Assembly: GCA_031082005.1 (NCBI GenBank)
Contig: JAVHLR010000001.1
Location: 191,251-255,250 of the forward strand
DNA length: 64,000 nt
Source of the DNA: Patescibacteria group bacterium
GTDB taxonomy: Bacteria; Patescibacteriota; Patescibacteriia; 2-12-FULL-60-25
Direction: 5' to 3'
Shown here: piece after piece, positions 40,592 through 46,428 of the stretch
Layout: each line of letters opens with the position of its first letter
Position numbering within the stretch: position 1 is the stretch's first letter
The notes under the pieces: generated by a model
What the model saw: the letters and a program-made list of their open reading frames with translations, nothing else
Told to the model about the DNA's origin: nothing
Database searches by the model: none
Made by a program: the position numbers and the translations under genes

Positions 40592-41491
40592 TCAGCCGCG
40601 GAAGCGCGGTTGCTGGATTCCTTCGAGGTAAGTCTGCCAGAAGAAGTAGCGCCGTTCTATCGGCTGGGGGAGCTGGATCCCGTACTTTGCCGCCAGCGTC
40701 AACAGAAGGTGATTGCCGTAGCTGCGGCAACTGCATTGGATGTCGCGTATCCTATGGAAGCGCTCTTCGCCGTTCCCTTCTGGCGAGATGTCGATGAGCA
40801 TGGCATCCGCATCTTCCAGTATTTGGGCGCCGTTTACGTCGACAGGAAAGCGATTCATGTTCAGCACCGCGAGCATACGTATGTCGCCGTGCAGCACGAA
40901 GAGCCCATCTGCCGGCGAAGACGCGTGCTGCCAACGCCAGGCTCCGTGGAAACCTTCGAACTCATCGGTCTGATCGCGATACACGGCCGGTACGGCTCGC
41001 GCCAGGAACGCGGGGTCATGCGGCGGCTTGATCCAGCGGATTTCAGCTTCGGCTTCGGAGGCAAACGGAGCGTCGAACGCCTTGTCCTTGAGCTGCGTGC
41101 GGTTTGTCGAGACGCTCCGTCCCTTGAGTTTGCCGCCTTCATTGACCAACTCCAGTTGCAGGCTTGCATCAAAGCCGCCGAAGAGCTCCCGCATCCATAC
41201 GGCGAATACTGGATGGTGAAGGAACGTCATGTGCCACTGTCCATATTCGCGGCTGACATCAGGGCTGTTCGGTACGAAGAGGTAGTTCGCTTCCTCCGTC
41301 GCCACTGCCAGACGTTCCATTATCTCCATATCATCGTCAGACTGAAAAATGTCCCTCTCCGCCTGTGGGGCGATGTACTTTGTGCAGCTACCGCAGAGAC
41401 GGCCGGGCGGTTCGCTTATAGCGGCGAGCACTTCGAAGTTTTTCCGAGTCAAAGGCAAAATACGCGATGCAATCGGGATGGAAAGTGGCAT
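40592..41491 (-). CDS. Orphan protein
   Basis: A 299-residue protein without signal peptide or membrane helix; not recognised. Start ATG has GGAGGGG about nine bases upstream. The N-terminal 90 residues include a Cys pair (RLCGSCTKYIAP) and an acidic stretch (DIFQSDDDMEIMERLA); the middle has a likely beta-rich part (LQLELVNEGGKLKG, EIRWIKPP); toward the end FHRIRDIQCSCRSYGNHLLL and FFWQTYLEG. The two Cys pairs about 190 residues apart could bind one metal ion, but there is no supporting pattern. Own promoter (41528-41556) and terminator make it another single-gene cassette. Confidence 0.8.
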   Translation of the reverse strand: MPLSIPIASRILPLTRKNFEVLAAISEPPGRLCGSCTKYIAPQAERDIFQSDDDMEIMERLAVATEEANYLFVPNSPDVSREYGQWHMTFLHHPVFAVWMRELFGGFDASLQLELVNEGGKLKGRSVSTNRTQLKDKAFDAPFASEAEAEIRWIKPPHDPAFLARAVPAVYRDQTDEFEGFHGAWRWQHASSPADGLFVLHGDIRMLAVLNMNRFPVDVNGAQILEDADAMLIDISPEGNGEERFHRIRDIQCSCRSYGNHLLLTLAAKYGIQLPQPIERRYFFWQTYLEGIQQPRFRG

Positions 41492-41527
41492 TGCAGTACC
41501 CCTCCGGTTAGAATGAGCGTTGCGAGG

Positions 41528-41556
41528 AGGTTAAAGATATTCGTTGCGCTAGTCAA
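41528..41556 (-). promoter_or_regulatory. Promoter of the gene at 40592
   Basis: Minus strand TTGACT (41551-41556), 17-bp spacer, TAACCT (41528-41533). Confidence 0.55.
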
Positions 41557-41571
41557 GTCGGGTAGAACCGA

Positions 41572-41601
41572 AAAACCGCAGCAGATTAATGCCGCGGTTC
41601 T
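41572..41601 (-). terminator. Rho-independent terminator of the ArsR operon
   Basis: AACCGC / GCGGTT stem with TTTTT on the minus strand; 17 bases after the stop at 41618. Confidence 0.78.
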
Positions 41602-41617
41602 ATGCTTTTTTTCCGGC

Positions 41618-42523
41618 TTAACCTCTTTTCAGATAGACCTTAACGAAACTGCTCTTTAGTTCCGCAGCCTTCCCGGACATTTCATCGGCTTTGCCGCTCT
41701 GGGCTAGGTTCAGGACTGCTTCCAGATTAGCTCGGATCGCTTTAATCTCGGCGTCGTTCGCTGCGCTTTCCACTTCTTTTAATTTAGCGTCCGCTTCTTT
41801 GTACGCCTCGATGACAGCTGCCGCATCCTTCGCGTCAGCTGCCGCGATGACCTTCTCCATCGAGTCGTGGAAATCAACTAGATATACAGCGAGCATCGAA
41901 AAACCGTTGCGCTTCAGCAGTTCCTGGAAGATGTTCCGCACTTTTTCGAACTCAAGATGCGACAATTGTAAGTCGCCGGATGCGATAGCTTCTTTTTGTG
42001 AGTTTATGAGCGCGTCGACTTCGTTCAGGTCGGTCGCGAACATCTTGTCGCCACGTAGAGAGTAAGGACGGTAAGAGGAATATTTCTTTTTGAACGCGGA
42101 ATACTCCGCTATGAGCCCGCCGTAGTTTTCGACAGATGCTTCGCGTTGTCCTTGACCCGTCGTGAACAGCGTCTGTTTGTAGTGGTTATTCATCCGGTTG
42201 AAATCTTCCAGAAAGAATTTGCGCGTAAAGAAGTTGCTGTAATAGGAACCGGCGATAGCGATGGCTAAGAATGCGACAGCCCCCACGGAAAGCAGCAGTT
42301 TGGTATTCGGTTTCCAGCTCGCCTTTCGTGTATCCCAGCCGAAAACGCGATACAACCAGCAGAATCCGCTGATAGCAGCGAAGAAAGCAGCAGCCGCGAT
42401 CGCATAAGCCAGGATTTGCCACAATCCACTTAGCCAGAACAGGCCGAGTATCAGTGACGTTTCCGCCAGAATGACGCGCAAGACTCTATCGAGCAGGCTT
42501 TCGTTAGGTGTCGGACAATTCAT
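41618..42523 (-). CDS. DUF2892 membrane protein with soluble helical C-terminal domain
   Basis: A 301-residue protein. Residues 1-65 match the DUF2892/YgaP-type membrane domain: NESLLDRVLRVILAETSLILGLFWLSG then AAFFAAISGFCWLYRVFGW, two helices with the conserved 'G-FC-LY-l' end carrying a Cys. A third helix lies at about 75-95. Residues about 100-301 are a soluble, charged, helical domain (DFNRMNNHYKQTLF, SHLEFEKVRNIFQELLKRNG, AYKEADAKLKEVESA). In YgaP the DUF2892 part accompanies a rhodanese that handles sulfane sulfur. It is the last gene of the operon with a glutaredoxin and ArsR regulator (10-base gap). Confidence 0.82.
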   Translation of the reverse strand: MNCPTPNESLLDRVLRVILAETSLILGLFWLSGLWQILAYAIAAAAFFAAISGFCWLYRVFGWDTRKASWKPNTKLLLSVGAVAFLAIAIAGSYYSNFFTRKFFLEDFNRMNNHYKQTLFTTGQGQREASVENYGGLIAEYSAFKKKYSSYRPYSLRGDKMFATDLNEVDALINSQKEAIASGDLQLSHLEFEKVRNIFQELLKRNGFSMLAVYLVDFHDSMEKVIAAADAKDAAAVIEAYKEADAKLKEVESAANDAEIKAIRANLEAVLNLAQSGKADEMSGKAAELKSSFVKVYLKRG

Positions 42524-42533
42524 ACGTCAAAAA

Positions 42534-43163
42534 TTATTTCTTATCGACCCCTAGGATCTGCCCAAGGCGGTCACGGTCAAATCCCAGTATATACTCCGGC
42601 TCGTCATCCTCATAACGTATCTCCGTGACAGGCACTCCCATCTGTCCTGTTTTTTTGACCATCTCCTGTGCCGCTTCTTGGTCCTGGTCGACCATCACGA
42701 CCTCATGCTCCACTTTGTTCTGGTCCAACCAGGATTTTTCCATCGTGCAGTATGGGCACGTCGTCGAAGAATAGAGTCTGACGCCTGTCGGTTTGGGCGG
42801 ACCGACATCCGCAGCGCCGTGAATCAGTTCTTTTATCTTCTGATCGGCTTCCGCCGCCAGCCAAGCTAAGTTAGGATCATGTAACATGGCTTTGAGTATT
42901 CCCGTCTGTCCGGTTCCGATAAAGACTTCATTGCCTTTACGTAAGATCGAGATGCCGCACGGCAAGAAACCGACCAGATTACGATCAGTAGTCAGAAGTT
43001 CCTTGATCCAGTCGGGACGGCAGACTAGCACCATCGCACCAGCATCATCGGGGAAGTCGGTACTGCCGAGATTTTTCCAACCTTCCTGCTCTGCACGTCT
43101 GACTAGTTCGTTTTTCGTCGCTTCGTAATCGCGATTGCTTTTCCTGAAATAGGCTAAGTTCAT
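42534..43163 (-). CDS. DUF302-glutaredoxin fusion protein
   Basis: A 209-residue two-domain protein. Residues about 15-110 form a DUF302-type domain (LTTDRNLVGFLPCGISILRKGN, TGILKAMLHDPNLAWLAAEADQKI). Residues about 122-209 are glutaredoxin-like: VRLYSSTTCPYCTMEKSWLD with a CPYC active site, then the cis-Pro motif TGQMGVPVTEIRY. It should act on disulphides or persulphides in the cytosol. ATG at 43163 overlaps the stop of arsR by four bases, so the operon order is regulator, this gene, DUF2892. DUF302 proteins often occur with thiol/sulfur or metal genes, which fits the operon. Confidence 0.88.
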   Translation of the reverse strand: MNLAYFRKSNRDYEATKNELVRRAEQEGWKNLGSTDFPDDAGAMVLVCRPDWIKELLTTDRNLVGFLPCGISILRKGNEVFIGTGQTGILKAMLHDPNLAWLAAEADQKIKELIHGAADVGPPKPTGVRLYSSTTCPYCTMEKSWLDQNKVEHEVVMVDQDQEAAQEMVKKTGQMGVPVTEIRYEDDEPEYILGFDRDRLGQILGVDKK

Positions 43164-43462
43164 ATGTTTGAGTGTCTGCAGATTAGTTTCTTGATGTCGC
43201 TGAACATCGTCGTCTTGGCAGGCGCATAGCACACGCGTTTGCCGTCTCGTTTTGGCTCTAACAGTCCTTCATCCGCCAAGGCCTTGAGATGATATGACGT
43301 CACCGCCACGCTCAAACCCAGACCCTCCGCGATATCCGAAACGCAAGCGTTCTTGGTCACGAAGATGCGGCACAGTATGCGCATGCGGTTGGCGTCACCG
43401 ATGGTCTGGAACATGCTGGCCAAGTGCTCCAAGTCGGTCGAAGTCGATTTTTTAGTCTTCAT
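43160..43462 (-). CDS. ArsR-family regulator with possible thiol switch
   Basis: A 100-residue winged-helix repressor of the ArsR/SmtB family. FQTIGDANRMRILCRIF, then the helix-turn-helix CVSDIAEGLGLSVAVTSYHLKALADEGLLEP and wing KRDGKRVCYAP. Four Cys: C31 in RILC, C39, C77 and C94 near the C-terminus (KKLICRHS). Cys at RILC and near the C-terminal helix correspond by eye to the pair used by persulfide sensors of the BigR/SqrR type, whereas the metal-binding ELCVCDL motif of ArsR proper is absent. A palindrome TTCAAA-N6-TTTGAA lies three bases before the start, overlapping the promoter; autoregulation is very likely. Coupled to the glutaredoxin gene. Confidence 0.9.
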   Translation of the reverse strand: MKTKKSTSTDLEHLASMFQTIGDANRMRILCRIFVTKNACVSDIAEGLGLSVAVTSYHLKALADEGLLEPKRDGKRVCYAPAKTTMFSDIKKLICRHSNI

Positions 43463-43465
43463 ACG

Positions 43466-43511
43466 TTCAAATGATGGTTTGAATGATAGTGCGGCGCGTT
43501 GAGGGTGTCAA
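43466..43511 (-). promoter_or_regulatory. ArsR operon promoter and operator
   Basis: Promoter: TTGACA (43506-43511), 17-bp spacer, TATCAT (43483-43488). Operator: perfect palindrome TTCAAA-TGATGG-TTTGAA (43466-43483) touching the -10 box, where a bound dimer would block transcription start. Confidence 0.8.
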
Positions 43512-43548
43512 GAGGCGGGAATCTGGCCAGTACTGTCAAGATAAAATA

Positions 43549-43571
43549 AAAAGCGACGTATAATGTCGCCT
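43549..43571 (-). terminator. Rho-independent terminator of the minus-strand tRNA unit
   Basis: GCGAC / GTCGC stem, then TTTTTATTTT on the minus strand. Confidence 0.75.
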
Positions 43572-43612
43572 TTCGTCTGATCCCTCATAGCTCCGTCAGG
43601 AGCGAAGTGGGA

Positions 43613-43690
43613 TGGTGCACCCCAGACGATTCGAACGTCTGACCTCCCCGGTGGGCACCGGGGCGCTCTTCAATATACTGCTACGTCTTC
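43613..43690 (-). pseudogene. tRNA-like gene with defective 5' half
   Basis: The 3' half is a good tRNA: variable AGGTC, T-arm AGACG-TTCGAAT-CGTCT, acceptor GGGGTGC, discriminator A and encoded CCA. The D-arm region (GTAGCAGTATATTGAAGAGC) cannot form a normal D stem, and the seven bases before it (AGAAGAC) do not pair with GGGGTGC. The anticodon arm is CCCCG-GTGCCCAC-CGGGG, that is an 8-nt loop when fully paired. Alternatively GCGCCCC at the arm's left side can pair with GGGGTGC, giving a 51-nt minihelix with only a T arm. It lies four bases after tRNA-Arg on the same transcript. Decayed tRNA is the simplest reading. Confidence 0.5.
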
Positions 43691-43694
43691 TCTG

Positions 43695-43766
43695 TGCTCC
43701 CGCCAAGAATCGAACTTGGATCTCGAGCTTCGGAGGCCCGTGTTCTATCCGTTGAACTACAGGAGC
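43695..43766 (-). tRNA. tRNA-Arg (CCG)
   Basis: Acceptor GCTCCTG / CGGGAGC, D-arm GTTC...GAAC, anticodon arm CGGGC-CTCCGAA-GCTCG with anticodon CCG (reads CGG, Arg), T-arm CCAAG-TTCGATT-CTTGG, discriminator A. CCA is not encoded. Confidence 0.92.
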
Positions 43767-43844
43767 ACGCAAAAGACGTATCGGCTGGCCGCAATATAGC
43801 CCGAAAAGTTATGTAGAGCAAGCCTTTCCGTTCGTCTTGCGTGC

Positions 43845-43873
43845 TTGACGACATATCCTTTAGAGGTTATTAT
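43845..43873 (+). promoter_or_regulatory. Promoter of tRNA-Lys
   Basis: TTGACG (43845-43850), 17-bp spacer, TATTAT (43868-43873), 19 bases before the mature 5' end. Confidence 0.72.
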
Positions 43874-43891
43874 CACGCCACAAATTGATTT

Positions 43892-43967
43892 GCGACGGTA
43901 GCTCAGCCGGTAGAGCAGGGGCCTCTTAAGCCCAAGGTCCCGGGTTCGATCCCCGGCCGTCGCACCA
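43892..43967 (+). tRNA. tRNA-Lys (CTT)
   Basis: Acceptor GCGACGG / CCGTCGC, D-arm GCTC...GAGC, anticodon loop CTCTTAA with anticodon CTT (reads AAG, Lys), T-arm CCGGG-TTCGATC-CCCGG, discriminator A and encoded CCA. Confidence 0.94.
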
Positions 43968-43970
43968 GAC

Positions 43971-43996
43971 AAAAGAACCCCTATCGGAGTTCTTTT
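43971..43996 (+). terminator. Rho-independent terminator of tRNA-Lys
   Basis: AAAAGAAC / GTTCTTTT stem directly after CCA. Confidence 0.8.
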
Positions 43997-44032
43997 GAAT
44001 ATCTGCCTCTTCCATTTTTTCTCCTTTTTTCA

Positions 44033-44122
44033 GCTGGGATGTGAGGCGTATTCTTAGCCGAGGATGTGTTCGAGGTAGACTGGCGCGAGCCCCGCAGGCA
44101 AGAATACGCCTCACATCCCAGC
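44033..44122. repeat. Long hairpin element, copy 2: conserved 37-nt core with 23-bp unique arms
   Basis: Left arm 44033-44055 and right arm 44100-44122 are perfectly complementary (23/23) and unlike the arms of copy 1. Core 44060-44096 begins GAGGATGTGTTCGAGG and ends CGAGCCCCGCA. An unpaired A after the left arm, followed by GC(C) pairing with (G)GC, is the same in both copies. A pyrimidine tract (TTTTTTCTCCTTTTTT) precedes, and a promoter (44132-44159) follows 9 bases later. It is not the tRNA terminator, which lies at 43971. Confidence 0.87.
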
Positions 44123-44131
44123 GCCCCTCCC

Positions 44132-44159
44132 TTTACATTTTCGCCGTTCATGCTAATCT
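44132..44159 (+). promoter_or_regulatory. Promoter of the small zinc-protein genes
   Basis: TTTACA (44132-44137), 16-bp spacer, extended -10 TGC-TAATCT (44151-44159). Confidence 0.6.
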
Positions 44160-44206
44160 CGAGCCTGCCCTTTGCAGAGCCTTGACCAACAGGAGAGTTT
44201 ACAATC

Positions 44207-44533
44207 ATGGCGCAGGAAAGAAATCGAGCGCAGTCATCGCAACGACCGGGTAACGTCGTCAAAGCATCTTTCCCTATCGGGGATCTGCTGGGCGACGGCC
44301 GCAAGAGCAAACCGGGGCTGCATGCCGGCTCGAAGTGCATCGCGTTCAAGGATGGGAAAGACTGCGGCGCAGTCATCGCGGAGTCGAACCACTCCGAGGT
44401 CCCCATTTGCCGCCCGTGCCAGCAAAGATTGCGCGACGTCGCGATAGGACGGGGGTGGGATATCAATGATCTCGTCGCCATCTCACAGAGACTGCGTCGG
44501 GAGAACGGTCTCAAACGCGAATCCGCGGCATAG
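44207..44533 (+). CDS. Small Cys-motif protein 1 of a tandem pair
   Basis: A 108-residue protein; AGGAG eleven bases before the ATG. A central motif GSKCIAFKDGKDCGAVI...VPICRPCQQR, i.e. C-x8-C-x14-C-x2-C, is matched in the next gene ([18 protein letters not shown]...[12 protein letters not shown]), and probably binds one zinc ion. N-terminal 30 residues are Gln/Arg/Ser-rich and likely disordered; the C-terminal 30 are helical and basic. No enzyme motif. A small zinc-binding protein of unknown partner. Confidence 0.75.
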   Translation: MAQERNRAQSSQRPGNVVKASFPIGDLLGDGRKSKPGLHAGSKCIAFKDGKDCGAVIAESNHSEVPICRPCQQRLRDVAIGRGWDINDLVAISQRLRRENGLKRESAA

Positions 44534-44543
44534 GCGCAACACC

Positions 44544-44816
44544 ATGAAAATTGAGCGCTCAACCGGACAAGCGGGGATTAGTTATTCTCCGATGGTCCAG
44601 CCGACCGGCAATCCCTCTCCGCCGGTAAAATCCAGGTTCGCTGGCAAGCGATGCGTGGCCATCAAAGATGATGGCTCGGTCTGCAATGCTATCATTTCCT
44701 CCTACACCGTCCTGCCCTGCCAGTTCTGCACTCCGTGCCACGAACGCTACATGCGCCGTGGCCTGAAGCTGCCCATCGACGCCGCTAAACGCAAAAAACG
44801 CGGCCTCGACGTCTGA
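44544..44816 (+). CDS. Small Cys-motif protein 2 of a tandem pair
   Basis: A 90-residue protein starting 10 bases after its paralogue. Contains [21 protein letters not shown] and [17 protein letters not shown]; five Cys, four at positions matching gene 44207. The C-terminus is basic ([12 protein letters not shown]). No good ribosome site of its own (CGCAACACC before ATG), so translation is probably coupled to the upstream gene. Function unknown. Ends in a strong terminator. Confidence 0.72.
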   Translation: MKIERSTGQAGISYSPMVQPTGNPSPPVKSRFAGKRCVAIKDDGSVCNAIISSYTVLPCQFCTPCHERYMRRGLKLPIDAAKRKKRGLDV

Positions 44817-44827
44817 AGTCTCGACAA

Positions 44828-44866
44828 GCCCCAGTCACTCTCATGACTGGGGCGTCGTGTTTTTCT
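44828..44866 (+). terminator. Terminator of the small zinc-protein pair
   Basis: 10-bp stem GCCCCAGTCA / TGACTGGGGC with loop CTCTCA, then GTCGTGTTTTT. Confidence 0.88.
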
Positions 44867-44907
44867 TGCTGAAATACGCTGGGAATGGTAATTTTCATGC
44901 ATTCAAT

Positions 44908-46368
44908 ATGAGCGACAAACAAAACAAAAGCGACGCAGGCGAAGCCAAAGCTATAACCCGTCGCGACGCCGATTATTCCGAGTGGTATCAGGACGTAGTC
45001 GAGCAGGCTGATTTAGCCGAGCACTCACCGGTCCGCGGCTGCATGGTCATCAAGCCTTATGGTTATGCTTTGTGGGAGAACATCCAGAAAGATTTGGATG
45101 CACGCTTCAAGGCTAAAGGCGTGCAGAACGCGTACTTTCCGCTGTTCATCCCGGAAAGTTTCCTCAAGCGCGAAGCGCAGCATGTCGAGGGCTTTGCTCC
45201 TGAAGTCGCGGTCGTGACTCACGCTGGCGGACAGAAATTAGATGAGCCACTGGTCGTCCGTCCTACGTCCGAGACCATCATGTATGATGTCTTCTCGCGT
45301 TGGATCCATTCATATCGCGACCTGCCTCTCCTCATCAACCAATGGGCCAACATCGTGCGTTGGGAAATGCGCACGCGCCTCTTTTTGCGCACCACGGAAT
45401 TCTTGTGGCAGGAAGGTCACACCGTCCACGCGACCGAGGATGAGGCTGACGGATTCGCGCGTCAGATGCTCGACGTCTATCGTGATTTCGCCGAAGATAT
45501 CATGGCTATCCCCGTCATCCCAGGAACCAAATCCGATTCCGAAAGGTTCGCCGGAGCCGTTCGCACTTATTGCATCGAAGCTATGATGCAGGACGGAAAA
45601 GCTCTGCAAGCCGGTACATCCCACATGCTAGGGCAGAATTTTGCCAAAGCTTTTGGTGTTAAGTTCCTCGATGCTGACGAAACCGAGAAATTCGGTTGGC
45701 AAACGAGCTGGGGGGTCTCCACTCGCCTTATCGGAGGCCTCATCATGGCACATGGCGATGATAAGGGCTTGGTCATGCCGCCTAAGCTTGCGCCGTTCCA
45801 AGTCGTTATCGTGACCATCGGTACGAAGGCAGAAGAGCGTGAAGCCGTCGTGACTAAAGCCAAGGAGATTTCCGAACAACTGACTGCGGAAGGCATCCGT
45901 GTGAAGATCGATGACCGCGACAACCTGCGCCCCGGCGCCAAGTTCTTCGAATGGGAAAAGAAGGGTGTGCCGGTCCGTCTCGAGCTTGGACCTAAGGATC
46001 TCGCGGCCGGACAAGTCACTTTGGTCCGACGCGATACCGCAGAGAAACAATCCGTGAGCGAAGAAGGGATCGTCGATGGAATCAAAGATCTCCTCGCGCA
46101 GATCCACACCAACCTCTACGACCGCGCGCTCAAATTCCGCGAAGAGCATACGCTGCCTGTCGATGATTTCGCTGACTTCAAATCCAAAGTCGAAGGCAAT
46201 TTCGTAAAAGCCCATTGGTGTGGTTCAGCCGAATGCGAAGCCAAGATAAAAGAAGAGACCAAAGCCACGATACGTTGCATTCCGTTCGACCAGCAGTCTG
46301 AAAAAGGGAAGTGCATCCTCTGCGGTGCCGAATCCTCCGGCCGCGTCATCTTCGCCAAGGCGTACTGA
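44908..46368 (+). CDS. proS: Prolyl-tRNA synthetase, archaeal/eukaryotic type
   Basis: A 486-residue class II synthetase charging tRNA-Pro. It lacks the bacterial-type editing insertion and has a C-terminal zinc-binding extension ([34 protein letters not shown]) typical of ProS type 3. Motif 2 region [27 protein letters not shown], motif 3 [17 protein letters not shown], and [17 protein letters not shown] are clear. I use the ATG at 44908 (MSDKQNKSD); the upstream open stretch overlaps a terminator. The C-terminal Tyr is characteristic. No ribosome site stands out. Followed by its own terminator, convergent with elp3. Confidence 0.95.
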   Translation: MSDKQNKSDAGEAKAITRRDADYSEWYQDVVEQADLAEHSPVRGCMVIKPYGYALWENIQKDLDARFKAKGVQNAYFPLFIPESFLKREAQHVEGFAPEVAVVTHAGGQKLDEPLVVRPTSETIMYDVFSRWIHSYRDLPLLINQWANIVRWEMRTRLFLRTTEFLWQEGHTVHATEDEADGFARQMLDVYRDFAEDIMAIPVIPGTKSDSERFAGAVRTYCIEAMMQDGKALQAGTSHMLGQNFAKAFGVKFLDADETEKFGWQTSWGVSTRLIGGLIMAHGDDKGLVMPPKLAPFQVVIVTIGTKAEEREAVVTKAKEISEQLTAEGIRVKIDDRDNLRPGAKFFEWEKKGVPVRLELGPKDLAAGQVTLVRRDTAEKQSVSEEGIVDGIKDLLAQIHTNLYDRALKFREEHTLPVDDFADFKSKVEGNFVKAHWCGSAECEAKIKEETKATIRCIPFDQQSEKGKCILCGAESSGRVIFAKAY

Positions 46369-46384
46369 TTACGCATAAGATTTC

Positions 46385-46410
46385 AAAAAGAGCCCGATCG
46401 GGCTCTTTTT
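46385..46410. terminator. Bidirectional terminator between proS and elp3
   Basis: AAAAAGAGCCCGATCGGGCTCTTTTT, a perfect palindrome with A-run and T-run. Confidence 0.88.
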
Positions 46411-46428
46411 GCTTCTCGAAATCGCTCT

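Noticed and set aside
43613-43690. tmRNA 3' end
   Set aside because: No tmRNA 5' segment or tag frame upstream on the minus strand; tRNA-Arg lies directly before it.
43757-43972. Minus-strand frame across tRNA-Lys
   Set aside because: Typical spurious frame opposite a tRNA gene.
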